Origin: Bacillota bacterium
Lineage (GTDB): Bacteria; Bacillota; Clostridia; Caldicoprobacterales; Xylanivirgaceae
Direction: 5' to 3'
Assembly (NCBI GenBank): GCA_023621995.1
Contig: JAMOAB010000041.1
Coordinates: 1 to 35,688 of the forward strand
Length of the DNA: 35,688 nt
Shown here: one piece after another, positions 25,629 to 34,312 of the stretch
How the letters are laid out: each line of letters opens with the position of its first letter
Position numbering within the stretch: the first letter of the stretch is position 1
The notes under the pieces: generated by a model
What the model saw: the letters and a program-made list of their open reading frames with translations, nothing else
The model's database searches: none
What the model was told of the DNA's origin: nothing
Program-made: the position numbers and the translations under genes

Positions 25629-27161
25629 TTGAAGAGTAAAAAAGACTCCCTTATATATAGCACTTTTATACTAACCTTAGCCAATTTTGTTGTCCGCCTC
25701 ATGGGATTTATATATAAAATAGTAATAAGTAGAATAGTAGGCGGAGAGGCTATGGGACTTGTACAGTTGATACTCCCCTTATACTTTTCATTTATAAGCA
25801 TAGTAGCATCTGGTATACCTATCGCCATATCCTCTACAGTTGCAAGGCATAGAGCACAAAATAATACACAGGCCATAAGAGATACAATAACTGCTTCTCT
25901 AATGGGCATATGTGTACTGTCAAGTATACTATTTTTATTATTTATATTTAACTTAAACTTCTTCTCTAGCAAATTGTTACGCTATGGCAAAACAAAGTTG
26001 CCCCTTCTACTCCTCTCTCCATGTATAGTCATAATTGGGGTTAAATCCATATTTAGAGGATATTTTTATGGGACAAAGAAAGTACATATTCCAGCCCTGT
26101 CTGATATCTTAGAACAGATCATACGAATAGGCCTTGTACTCCTCCTCTTCTATTATGTAGGGCCCGAAGATATAGAGCTATCTGCATGTATAATAGTAAT
26201 AGGCATGACAATCGGTGAACTCATAAGTCTTCTATACCTCCATGTAAAATTCCACAACATCTTAAAAAATAGCAATACAAAAAAAACTCCCCCTTCCAAG
26301 TATAAATCTATAGTATATGAGCTATATAAAATAGCATTTCCTATAACCATGACAAGGGTCATCATGTCTATTGTATCGTCTATAGGCTCTATCATAGTAC
26401 CTCGTCGTCTGGTCCTATGGGGTATGACACCTAATAAAGCGCTAAAATCTTTTGGTGTAATAGGAGGTATGGTAATGCCCCTTCTATTTATACCCTTCAC
26501 AATTATAAATGGCCTTAATACCATTCTAATTCCAAATCTCTCAGAGGATATGGCATCTAAAAAATGGAATAACATACGTGATAAGATATCAAAGGCAATT
26601 GTAATAACCAGTGAATCAGCTTTCTTTTGCACTGGTGTATTAATAGTTTTAGGAAATCATATGGGGTTTCTCTTATTTAGAGAACAAGATGTGGGAAAAT
26701 ATCTTGTTCCCTCTTCCCTATTCCTCATATTTTTATGCCTCCACCAGACCTTAAGTAGTATAATGAATGGACTTTCGATGGAAAATATATCTGCTCGAAA
26801 TAATATAATAGGTGGCATTGTAGAATTGATAGCCATATATGTATTCATACCTAAATTTGGCATATATGGATATATGGGAGGATTTTACTTAGGAAGTGTA
26901 GTGGTTATAATACTACATTATATATCCATCGCCAAAAAAACCCAGATTCAACTTGATACAGTCAAGTGGTTTTTAAAACCTGCCTTCGCCTCTCTATTTA
27001 TGATATCATGCATAAGACTTGTATTTCTAAAACTCTCAGATATGGGAGTTTCATCATATATTTCACTTCTAGTTCCATCTATACTAGGACTATTCATATT
27101 TTTGATAGTATCTCTACTTATTGAAATCATTCCCTATAATTTTATAAAAAATTTCATATAA
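25629..27161 (+). CDS. spoVB: SpoVB/MurJ-type lipid flippase (MOP superfamily)
   Basis: 510 residues from TTG 25629, seven bases after GGAGG. Hydrophobic throughout with about 12-14 membrane helices. The N-terminus LIYSTFILTLANFVVRLMGFIYKIVISRIVGGEAMGL is diagnostic of the SpoVB branch, and LPLYFSFISIVASGIPIAIS and KSIFRGYFYGTKKVHIPALSDILEQIIRI follow. SpoVB-like proteins move lipid-linked peptidoglycan precursors and in Bacillus SpoVB is needed for spore cortex synthesis. A general MurJ/YtgP role is the alternative. It interrupts the arginine genes but has its own upstream terminator and sporulation-type promoter, so it is probably not co-regulated with them. Confidence 0.85.
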   Translation: MKSKKDSLIYSTFILTLANFVVRLMGFIYKIVISRIVGGEAMGLVQLILPLYFSFISIVASGIPIAISSTVARHRAQNNTQAIRDTITASLMGICVLSSILFLLFIFNLNFFSSKLLRYGKTKLPLLLLSPCIVIIGVKSIFRGYFYGTKKVHIPALSDILEQIIRIGLVLLLFYYVGPEDIELSACIIVIGMTIGELISLLYLHVKFHNILKNSNTKKTPPSKYKSIVYELYKIAFPITMTRVIMSIVSSIGSIIVPRRLVLWGMTPNKALKSFGVIGGMVMPLLFIPFTIINGLNTILIPNLSEDMASKKWNNIRDKISKAIVITSESAFFCTGVLIVLGNHMGFLLFREQDVGKYLVPSSLFLIFLCLHQTLSSIMNGLSMENISARNNIIGGIVELIAIYVFIPKFGIYGYMGGFYLGSVVVIILHYISIAKKTQIQLDTVKWFLKPAFASLFMISCIRLVFLKLSDMGVSSYISLLVPSILGLFIFLIVSLLIEIIPYNFIKNFI

Positions 27162-27164
27162 CTC

Positions 27165-27193
27165 TTGCATATTTATTCATCATGTTGTATAAT
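27165..27193 (+). promoter_or_regulatory. argD-carB-argF promoter
   Basis: -35 TTGCAT (27165-27170), 17-bp spacer, -10 TATAAT (27188-27193), starting four bases after the spoVB stop. The ARG boxes overlap both elements, with the same geometry as at argC. Confidence 0.7.
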
Positions 27194-27199
27194 TATTTA
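27166..27199 (+). promoter_or_regulatory. tandem ARG boxes at argD (ArgR operator)
   Basis: TGCATATTTATTCA (27166-27179) is a full match to TG-N-AT-WWWW-AT-N-CA. TGTATAATTATTTA (27186-27199) matches except for one base. Centres are 20 bp apart, identical to the argC operator. The 13 bases TTGTATAATTATT are shared exactly by both promoters (23178-23190 and 27185-27197). Confidence 0.8.
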
Positions 27200-27225
27200 T
27201 AATTTACAATAGGGAGGCTCATATA

Positions 27226-28422
27226 ATGGATTCTAGAGAGAGTATACACTTAGCTGATAGCTATTATATGAACACATTTAGTAGATTTCCTATAGTCTTT
27301 GAATATGGCAAAGGCTGCACCCTCTATGATGCTGAAGACAAGGCTTACACCGATTTTTTAGCTGGCATTGCAGTCAATACACTAGGTTATGACCATCCAG
27401 CACTTACAGGAACCATTGAAGAACAGTGTCATAAACTACTTCACTGCTCAAACCTATTTTATACTAAGTCCCAATCTAAACTTGCCCATATGCTTGTGGA
27501 GCATAGCTGTGCCGACAGAGTATTCTTTGCAAACAGCGGCGCTGAGGCCAACGAAGGGGCTATAAAACTCGCACGCATGTTTTTTTATAAAAAAGGTATG
27601 CATAAATATGAGATAATAACAGCGTGTAATTCTTTCCATGGTAGAACGTTAGCTACCCTTGCAGCTACTGGTCAAAAGAAATATCATATCCCCCTCTCGC
27701 CCCTACCTTCAGGCTTTATAAGTGTGCCATTTAATGATATAGGAGCAATAGAATCTGCCATAACCGATGAGACATGTGCCATTATGATAGAACCTATACA
27801 GGGTGAAGGTGGGATTATAGAGGCAGAAAGGAAATATATAACTGCCCTCCACAGGCTATGTGAAAAACACGATATCCTTCTCATATTCGATGAAATACAG
27901 ACGGGTATTGGGAGGACAGGAAAACTATTTGCATATGAACATTATGGTATAGAACCCCATATACTTACCCTGGCAAAGGGTTTAGGGGGAGGTGTTCCCA
28001 TAGGTGCTGTGCTTGCCAAAAAAGAAGTGGCAGAAGCTTTTGAGCCAGGTGATCACGGAACAACGTTTGGTGGAAATGCCCTGGCATGTAGTGCTGGCAT
28101 CGCCGTTCTCAATACACTCATGGAAGAAAAACTCATAGAAGAGTGTGCCATAAAGGGCGATCACTTTAAAATGAAGCTCAATAGTTTAAAGGATAGCTTC
28201 CCTCACATAGTCAAAGATGTAAGGGGTATGGGTCTTATGCTTGGCGCTCAGCTACATGACGGTATAAAAGGTGGAGACGTAGTCAAAGCGGCTCTAGATA
28301 TGGGCTTTATAATAAATTGTACTGGCGATAATACACTGCGTTTTGTACCTCCCCTAATCATATCAATTGATGAAATAGACAGATTAATATCTGTCTTAGA
28401 GACTATATTTAATGACATTTAA
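27226..28422 (+). CDS. argD: acetylornithine aminotransferase
   Basis: 398 residues, class III PLP aminotransferase that forms N-acetylornithine with glutamate as donor. Seen: FEYGKGCTLYDAEDKAYTDFLAGIAVNTLGYDHP, LFYTKSQSKLA, FFANSGAEANEGAIKLAR, the ITACNSFHGRTLATLAATGQ loop, IEPIQGEGG, LIFDEIQTGIGRTGKLFA, and the PLP-binding Lys in LTLAKGLGGGVPIGA near residue 250. GGGAGG precedes ATG 27226. It leads an apparent operon argD-carB-argF-GNAT with small gaps and an ArgR-type operator. Confidence 0.95.
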   Translation: MDSRESIHLADSYYMNTFSRFPIVFEYGKGCTLYDAEDKAYTDFLAGIAVNTLGYDHPALTGTIEEQCHKLLHCSNLFYTKSQSKLAHMLVEHSCADRVFFANSGAEANEGAIKLARMFFYKKGMHKYEIITACNSFHGRTLATLAATGQKKYHIPLSPLPSGFISVPFNDIGAIESAITDETCAIMIEPIQGEGGIIEAERKYITALHRLCEKHDILLIFDEIQTGIGRTGKLFAYEHYGIEPHILTLAKGLGGGVPIGAVLAKKEVAEAFEPGDHGTTFGGNALACSAGIAVLNTLMEEKLIEECAIKGDHFKMKLNSLKDSFPHIVKDVRGMGLMLGAQLHDGIKGGDVVKAALDMGFIINCTGDNTLRFVPPLIISIDEIDRLISVLETIFNDI

Positions 28423-28439
28423 ACAAAGGAGCAATGGTC

Positions 28440-31400
28440 ATGGCAAAGAGAGAAGATATAAACAAAGTTCTTGTAATCGGTTCGGGTCCAATAATAATAG
28501 GTCAAGCGGCAGAATTTGACTACTCAGGTACCCAAGCTTGCAAAGCCCTTAGGGAAGAGGGGATCTCGATAGTACTTGTAAATAGTAATCCTGCCACAAT
28601 AATGACTGACTCAGACGTGGCAGACAGTATATATATAGAACCCCTTAGAGCTGATATTCTGGCAAGTATAATAGATAGGGAAAGGCCCGATGGAATACTG
28701 GCCACGCTAGGTGGTCAAACTGCCTTAAATATTGCAACAGACCTATATAATAGCAAAATACTAGACACATATGGAGTTGAATTTCTAGGAACCTCTATTG
28801 AATCTATAAAACTGTCTGAAGACAGGGAGATGTTTAAATCCACCATGCAGCGCATAGGACAAAAAGTACCAAACAGCAATATAGCCACAAATCTTAAAGA
28901 GGCTTTTGCATTCATAGACGATGTAGAATTTCCCGTAATAATAAGACCTGCATATACACTCGGCGGTACAGGTGGGGGTATTGCCCACAACCTAAATGAA
29001 TTTACACATATATGTACAAGGGGCATTAAAAACAGTCCCATAGGTCAAATCCTCATAGAGAAAAGTGTTGCAGGTTGGAAGGAGATAGAGCTTGAGATAG
29101 TAAGGGACAATATTGGTAGAGCCCTAGTTGTATGTAGCATGGAGAACTTAGATCCTGTTGGAGTACACACAGGAGATAGTATAGTAGTTGCTCCAACCCA
29201 AACTTTGTCCTCTTCTCAGCTCTCTATGCTAAGGAAGGCTGCCTTTGACATAGCTAATGCCTTAGATATAAGGGGAGGATGTAACGTACAGTTTGCCCTG
29301 AATCCTCAAACAGATGAATATGTGGTAATAGAGGTAAATCCAAGGGTGAGCCGTTCCAGTGCTCTAGCTTCTAAGGCTACAGGTTATCCCATTGCCAGAG
29401 TGGCTAGTAAGATTGCATTGGGTCTAAATCTAGACGATATTAAAGGGGCAGACATAGAACCGACCCTCAACTATGTAATAGTAAAGGTTCCACGGTGGCC
29501 CTTTGACAAGTTTACAGCTGCAGATAGAAACCTAGGCACCCAAATGAAAGCCACTGGAGAGGTCATGGCAATAGGAAACACCTTTGAAGAAGCCCTTTTA
29601 AAGGCCATAGATTCACTGGATATTAAATTTAACTATCATATAGGTATGAATGCAATTGAAAGATGGGACGATAGCCGAATTTTAAAATCCCTAGAAAGAC
29701 CTGATGACGAACGAATATTTGCAATATCCGAAGCACTAAATAGAGGATATTCAATAGAACAACTCCAAACTATCACCAAGATAGATAGGTTCTTCATAGA
29801 AAAACTACATTATATGAATACATTGACTGAAAGATTGAAAACTGCTACCCACCTCTCCCCTTCCCTACTCTTGGAGGCAAAAAAATGTGGTTTTTCCGAC
29901 AGTTATATTGGAGAACTGGTGGGGACAGATACCCATAGTATAGCAACGCTACGTAAAAAACTAAATATAACGCCTTACTATAGGGGAATAGACAGTAAAT
30001 CATCCTACTATTATTCCACATACGATGACACTTACAATATTCCTCCCTCTACAAACCCAAATAAAGTTATAGTATTAGGATCAGGTCCTATTCGAATAGG
30101 TCAAGGTATAGAGTTTGATTATTGTAGCGTCCACTGTATTAAGGCTTTAAGGGAAGAAGGAATGGAAGCGATAATTATAAATAGCAATCCTGAGACGGTG
30201 AGTACAGACTTTGACACGGCAAATACCCTGTACTTTGAACCATTGACCCTAGAATGTGTCCTAGATGTAGTTGAAAGGGAAGATCCTGTAGGAGTTATAG
30301 TTCAATTTGGAGGTCAAACAGCTATAAATCTAGCCACCCCATTAAAACGAGCAGGAATAAATATATTAGGCACTGACGAAAGGGATATCGATAGGGCGGA
30401 AGATAGAGAACTCTTTCTTAAGCTGCTCAATAAGTTAGATATACCAACTCCTAAGGGAGGATGTGCAAGATCTTCAAAAGAGGCTTTAAATATTGCCAGC
30501 TCTATTGGCTATCCAGTCATTGTAAGACCATCATATGTCCTAGGTGGGAGGGCAATGGAGATAGTATACAGTAATTCTGAACTTCTATCGTATCTATCCA
30601 AGGCAATAGATACATCCTCTTCCCATAGCATATTAATTGACAAATATATAGATGGGAAGGAAGTAGAAATAGATGGCATATGTGATGGATATGACGTGGT
30701 CATCCCTGGCATAATAGAACATATTGAAAAGGCCGGTATACATTCAGGAGATAGTATCGGAGTATATCCACCCCAAACTCTCTCTGAGCATGTAAAGGAC
30801 ACAATACTCAAATATTCCATTGCCATTGCTAGGAGCTTAAATATAAAGGGGTTATTTAATATACAGTTTGTAATCGACGAGGAAGAAAACGTATATGTAA
30901 TCGAAGTTAATCCTCGTGCCAGCCGTACTATACCCTTTATAAGTAAGGCAACAGGCATGCCCATCGTATCCATAGCTACTAAGATAATGCTAGATCAATC
31001 CCTTAAGAGTATGGGATATAAAACTGGCATAATATCTGAATCAAGCTTTGTAGCTGTGAAGGCACCTGTATTCTCCTTTGCTAAACTAAATAGGGTTGAT
31101 CCCTTTTTAAGTCCGGAGATGAAATCCACTGGTGAAGTCATGGGTATAGGCACATCATTAAATGAAGCACTATATAAAGCTCTCGTAGCATCAAACCTTA
31201 TCCTTCCAAAGGATGGGAATATACTCCTATCCATCACTGATAGGGAAAAAAAAGAGGTATGGAGCCTTACAGAAGATCTAATAGATATGGGATACACCAT
31301 ATTTGCCACAGAAGGTACCTATGCCTATTTAAACCCTAGGTTAGACTCAATTACACTATTGCCAAAGGCAAGAGTCCCTGAATTTATAAGGGATGGGAAG

Positions 31401-31622
31401 ATCCATATGGTTATAAATACTCCTACTAATGGACAAAATCCCACAACCTACGGTTTTACCATGAGAAGAACAGCAATAGAATTTAACATTCCATGTATAA
31501 CATGTTTAAATACTGCAATATGGGCTCTAAATGCAATTAAGTCCATAAACAGTAATGAAAATAATGTAATACCCTTATCAGAGACCAATATGGTTAATAT
31601 TGAACTTGAACAAGTATATTGA
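28440..31622 (+). CDS. carB: carbamoyl-phosphate synthase large subunit
   Basis: 1060 residues from ATG 28440, eight bases after AAAGGAG; ATG 28434 is only two bases from it. Two duplicated halves are visible: KVLVIGSGPIIIGQAAEFDYSGTQACKALREEG near residue 10 and KVIVLGSGPIRIGQGIEFDYCSVHCIKALREEG near residue 545, each with an ATP-grasp domain. A C-terminal MGS-like regulatory domain follows from about residue 930. It needs the glutaminase subunit CarA to use glutamine. No carA is present upstream, where it is usually found; argD ends 17 bp before. Position in an ArgR-controlled operon suggests an arginine-dedicated enzyme. Confidence 0.95.
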   Translation: MAKREDINKVLVIGSGPIIIGQAAEFDYSGTQACKALREEGISIVLVNSNPATIMTDSDVADSIYIEPLRADILASIIDRERPDGILATLGGQTALNIATDLYNSKILDTYGVEFLGTSIESIKLSEDREMFKSTMQRIGQKVPNSNIATNLKEAFAFIDDVEFPVIIRPAYTLGGTGGGIAHNLNEFTHICTRGIKNSPIGQILIEKSVAGWKEIELEIVRDNIGRALVVCSMENLDPVGVHTGDSIVVAPTQTLSSSQLSMLRKAAFDIANALDIRGGCNVQFALNPQTDEYVVIEVNPRVSRSSALASKATGYPIARVASKIALGLNLDDIKGADIEPTLNYVIVKVPRWPFDKFTAADRNLGTQMKATGEVMAIGNTFEEALLKAIDSLDIKFNYHIGMNAIERWDDSRILKSLERPDDERIFAISEALNRGYSIEQLQTITKIDRFFIEKLHYMNTLTERLKTATHLSPSLLLEAKKCGFSDSYIGELVGTDTHSIATLRKKLNITPYYRGIDSKSSYYYSTYDDTYNIPPSTNPNKVIVLGSGPIRIGQGIEFDYCSVHCIKALREEGMEAIIINSNPETVSTDFDTANTLYFEPLTLECVLDVVEREDPVGVIVQFGGQTAINLATPLKRAGINILGTDERDIDRAEDRELFLKLLNKLDIPTPKGGCARSSKEALNIASSIGYPVIVRPSYVLGGRAMEIVYSNSELLSYLSKAIDTSSSHSILIDKYIDGKEVEIDGICDGYDVVIPGIIEHIEKAGIHSGDSIGVYPPQTLSEHVKDTILKYSIAIARSLNIKGLFNIQFVIDEEENVYVIEVNPRASRTIPFISKATGMPIVSIATKIMLDQSLKSMGYKTGIISESSFVAVKAPVFSFAKLNRVDPFLSPEMKSTGEVMGIGTSLNEALYKALVASNLILPKDGNILLSITDREKKEVWSLTEDLIDMGYTIFATEGTYAYLNPRLDSITLLPKARVPEFIRDGKIHMVINTPTNGQNPTTYGFTMRRTAIEFNIPCITCLNTAIWALNAIKSINSNENNVIPLSETNMVNIELEQVY

Positions 31623-31641
31623 AACAGAAAGGTAGATATAT

Positions 31642-32613
31642 ATGTTAGATCTTGAAAACTACAAACCTAAAAAATCCTTTAATCAAAATCATCTACTCTG
31701 TCTACAGGATTATTCAAAGGATGAAATATACCAAATACTAAGTCTTGCACTAAAACTTAAAGACATGCAACAGATGAATATGCCCCATCCTTTTTTGAAA
31801 GGCAAGACATTGGCTATGATATTTACAAAGTCATCTACCCGTACTCGGGTTTCCTTCGAAGTAGGCATACATCAATTAGGAGGACATGGACTATTTTTAA
31901 GCAGTGACGATATACAGCTAGGCAGGGGCGAAACCATAGAAGATACTGCCAAGGTCTTGTCTAGATATGTAGATGGAATAATGATTAGGACATATGATCA
32001 GCAAGATGTAGTAGATCTTGCAAGATTTAGCAATATACCAATTATAAATGGCCTTACCGATAGTTATCATCCCTGTCAGATACTTGCCGATCTTCTTACA
32101 ATCTACGAAGCAAAGGGTCGACTCTCTAATTTAAAGCTGGCCTATATTGGTGATGGGAATAATGTTGCAAATTCCCTTATCATAGGGTGTACTAAAGTAG
32201 GCATGGATATAGCCATAGGATGCCCTATAGGATACGAACCAAACGACCAAATAATTGCCATGGGAATAGAAAATAGTAAGTTATCTGACTGTCGCATCAC
32301 AGTGACCAATTCACCTATAGAGGCAATAAAATATGCCGATATAGTGTACACCGATGTATGGGCAAGTATGGGGCAAGAGGAAGAGGAGGATGTAAGGGAT
32401 AAGGCTTTTTCTTCATACCAGGTAAATGAAGAACTCTTCTCCCTTGCAAAACCTGATGCAATATTTCTCCACTGTCTGCCAGCCTACAGAGGCAAAGAAG
32501 TTACCTCCGAAATAATTGATGGGCCTAGATCTTTTGTGTTTGACGAGGCTGAAAATAGATTGCACGTTCAAAAGGCGGTTATGGTTTTACTCATGCAAGA
32601 AAGGAGTGACTAG
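31642..32613 (+). CDS. argF: ornithine carbamoyltransferase
   Basis: 323 residues. OTCase joins carbamoyl phosphate and ornithine to citrulline. Seen: carbamoyl-phosphate motif KSSTRTRVSFEVG near residue 64, LGRGETIEDTAKVLSRYVDGIMIRTY, the HPCQILADLLTI motif near residue 143, YIGDGNNVANSLI, VYTDVWASMGQE, and the HCLPAYRG loop with the active-site Cys near residue 275. The ornithine-type DVWASMG and HCLP motifs exclude aspartate carbamoyltransferase. AAAGGT lies about nine bases before ATG 31642, 20 bp after carB, the supplier of its substrate. Confidence 0.96.
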   Translation: MLDLENYKPKKSFNQNHLLCLQDYSKDEIYQILSLALKLKDMQQMNMPHPFLKGKTLAMIFTKSSTRTRVSFEVGIHQLGGHGLFLSSDDIQLGRGETIEDTAKVLSRYVDGIMIRTYDQQDVVDLARFSNIPIINGLTDSYHPCQILADLLTIYEAKGRLSNLKLAYIGDGNNVANSLIIGCTKVGMDIAIGCPIGYEPNDQIIAMGIENSKLSDCRITVTNSPIEAIKYADIVYTDVWASMGQEEEEDVRDKAFSSYQVNEELFSLAKPDAIFLHCLPAYRGKEVTSEIIDGPRSFVFDEAENRLHVQKAVMVLLMQERSD

Positions 32614-32615
32614 AT

Positions 32616-33125
32616 ATGGAGTTATTTATAAAGAAAGCAGAAGAACATGAAATATCCCTTATACATGAGATAACCCAAGAAGCTTTTACAAAATATGCTA
32701 AGGACCTAGGTATGCCCAATGTGGTCTCTGCATTAAATGAGACCTACGAAGATATAAAAGCTGATATGACAGAAAATACAATACTAATTGCCTATCTCAA
32801 AGGTGAGGCAGTAGGATCCATACGCTATAAAATGTTGCCTGAAAACATTGTCTATATAACCAGATTTGGAGTTAGGACAAAAGCCCAAAACTGTGGAGTT
32901 GGTAGAGCTTTAATAGAGGCGACTGAAAAACAGGCAATAAAAAAAGGTGCCAATATGCTTACTCTCCATACTGCTTCTAAGATGATGCCTCTAATTAGAT
33001 TCTATTATGGACTCGGATTTTATATACACTCAACTACTACAGATAGAGGATATATAAGGGCGCTTTTGTGTAAAGAATTAACTAACTGTGACGAAGTGAC
33101 AATACCCGTTGTAAACATCAAATAA
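32616..33125 (+). CDS. GNAT acetyltransferase at end of the arginine operon
   Basis: 169 residues; ATG 32616 lies two bases past the argF stop, with AAGGAG nine bases upstream, so it is co-transcribed. GNAT fold: FIKKAEEHEISLIHEITQEAFTKYAKD at the start, TILIAYLKGEAVGSIRYKML, VYITRFGVRTKAQNCGVGRALIEATEKQA with the Q-x2-G-x-G acetyl-CoA loop near residue 96, TLHTASKMMPLIRFYYGLGF near the end. The substrate is not shown by the sequence. Since no argA or argJ is present, a stand-alone N-acetylglutamate synthase is an attractive but unproven role. A general small-molecule acetyltransferase is the alternative. Confidence 0.85.
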   Translation: MELFIKKAEEHEISLIHEITQEAFTKYAKDLGMPNVVSALNETYEDIKADMTENTILIAYLKGEAVGSIRYKMLPENIVYITRFGVRTKAQNCGVGRALIEATEKQAIKKGANMLTLHTASKMMPLIRFYYGLGFYIHSTTTDRGYIRALLCKELTNCDEVTIPVVNIK

Positions 33126-33140
33126 ATCCTTTCCCCATCA

Positions 33141-33182
33141 AATAAAGTTGTTCCCCGCAAACTAAAAGGGAACGACTTTATT
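33141..33182 (+). terminator. terminator of the argD-carB-argF-GNAT operon
   Basis: Arms 33141-33155 and 33168-33182 pair over 15 positions with one G-U, GC-rich at the apex (GTTCCC/GGGAAC), a 12-nt loop, and a T-rich end. It lies 15 bp after the GNAT stop. Confidence 0.85.
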
Positions 33183-33462
33183 TTACTGTTTTATTGCAAA
33201 TCAAATTCAGGGTCAGTAGTATCAAATTGAAAACCAAAAACCATTTAAGTTGTCCCCTAAAGTAAATAAAGTTCTTCCGTAATTTTGTCCTTTTAGAGAA
33301 AAGATTTAAACACATAATATCTGATATAGTTACAATCATAATCCCAATCAATATAAGACACACAATACTATAGGATCCCATATTTCCCTATAGCTATCCC
33401 TAATATAGTCATAGAATACCGACAATTATCATTACTATGAAAAATGAAAAATAAATTTGCAT
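33178..33462 (-). pseudogene. degenerate small membrane-protein gene
   Basis: An ATG at 33462 has a good AAGGAG site. It reads 17 hydrophobic residues (MQIYFSFFIVMIIVGIL), then TGA, TAG, TAG and TAG within eight codons. In the same frame, from ATG 33381, an open 67-residue stretch with two hydrophobic helices follows (YSIVCLILIGIMIVTISDIMCL and WFLVFNLILLTLNLI). The shared frame and hydrophobicity suggest one decayed small membrane protein. The 67-residue part alone has a poor ribosome binding site. The family is not recognised. Its end overlaps the arg-operon terminator. Confidence 0.4.
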
Positions 33463-33565
33463 AACTATCTCCTTAACCGATTACTGTAAATAATGTTTGT
33501 TCACATTATTCTACAATACGCAATATAAAAATGATACGTCATATATAAACATCTAGGGATTATTC

Positions 33566-34018
33566 TCATACTCTCAAGAATAAATTGAAATTTGTTAGCC
33601 CCCTATTTTGCCTATTCTTTTCAGTCAGCATTAGACCTTTCCCATATTCTACATAATAGTAATTATCGTTATACCATATAACATTTGTATCATTTACATT
33701 GAATTCAAATTTCGCAATCACTTCGTCATTTGAATAAAAAAAATACTTACTTGTCATACCTATGCCTAAGTCAATTTCCCGAACTTTCTTGCCAATTTTT
33801 GCACTATTAAAAGTATCGATTAATGCTTTGATTTCATCAGGACTTGTAATAGTTTTGCTGTCTGCACCATATTCGGGGTTTCCCATTGCAGTAACGATTC
33901 GAATTTTATCAATGTTCGAAGATACCAGTTGTTCTTTCAATAGTGATTTGTCTGAACAACCGACTAATATTGTCATTAACAATGATATTATCAATATGAA
34001 AATAATATATCTGTTCAC
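33566..34018 (-). CDS. putative lipoprotein
   Basis: 150 residues from GTG 34018, eight bases after AGGAGGG; a longer frame to 34084 would swallow that site. A type II signal peptide is clear: NRY, a hydrophobic core, and lipobox ILVGC with the lipid-attachment Cys at residue 21. The mature part (KIRIVTAMGNPEYGADSKTITSPDEIKALIDTF, then a Tyr-rich YNDNYYYVEYGKG end) is a small alpha/beta domain of unknown function, somewhat like DUF5301-type lipoproteins. It should sit on the outer face of the membrane. It is possibly intact, unlike several neighbours. Confidence 0.65.
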   Translation of the reverse strand: MNRYIIFILIISLLMTILVGCSDKSLLKEQLVSSNIDKIRIVTAMGNPEYGADSKTITSPDEIKALIDTFNSAKIGKKVREIDLGIGMTSKYFFYSNDEVIAKFEFNVNDTNVIWYNDNYYYVEYGKGLMLTEKNRQNRGLTNFNLFLRV

Positions 34019-34031
34019 AGAAAGCGCCCTC

Positions 34032-34151
34032 CTAATATTTTGACTTCTTCTTATATAGACGATAAAAGACTGAAAAAGTTTCAATCATTGTAAAAATACA
34101 CACAATCATCAGTTCAATTTCCTGTAGCAAAAGATCCTTTTTATTCTTCAT
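34032..34151 (-). CDS. possible small single-pass membrane protein
   Basis: 39 codons: charged start MKNKKDLLLQEIELM, hydrophobic IVCIFTMIETFSVF, then basic YRLYKKKSKY. It ends directly before the lipoprotein ribosome binding site, so the two could be coupled. No good Shine-Dalgarno precedes ATG 34151. It may be real or a remnant. Confidence 0.25.
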   Translation of the reverse strand: MKNKKDLLLQEIELMIVCIFTMIETFSVFYRLYKKKSKY

Positions 34152-34269
34152 TTAGGTAGAGTCTGAATTTATACGCCTTTAACAGATTCCCACCCCTATT
34201 TATCATACGATTCAAGCCCTTTAGGCAATTCATCTTCCACTTATATAAGATATGGGATTTCTTGCCAAA

Positions 34270-34297
34270 AACAGGTTAAATTATAGTTTTTCCTGTT
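34270..34297 (-). terminator. weak hairpin after the antiporter remnant
   Basis: AACAGG and CCTGTT, 6 bp, enclose a 16-nt AT-rich loop. On the minus strand it is followed by TTTTTGG. It lies just past the broken antiporter. The surrounding 34152-34312 holds no recognisable gene. Confidence 0.3.
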
Positions 34298-34312
34298 ACC
34301 ATGTTCATCATG

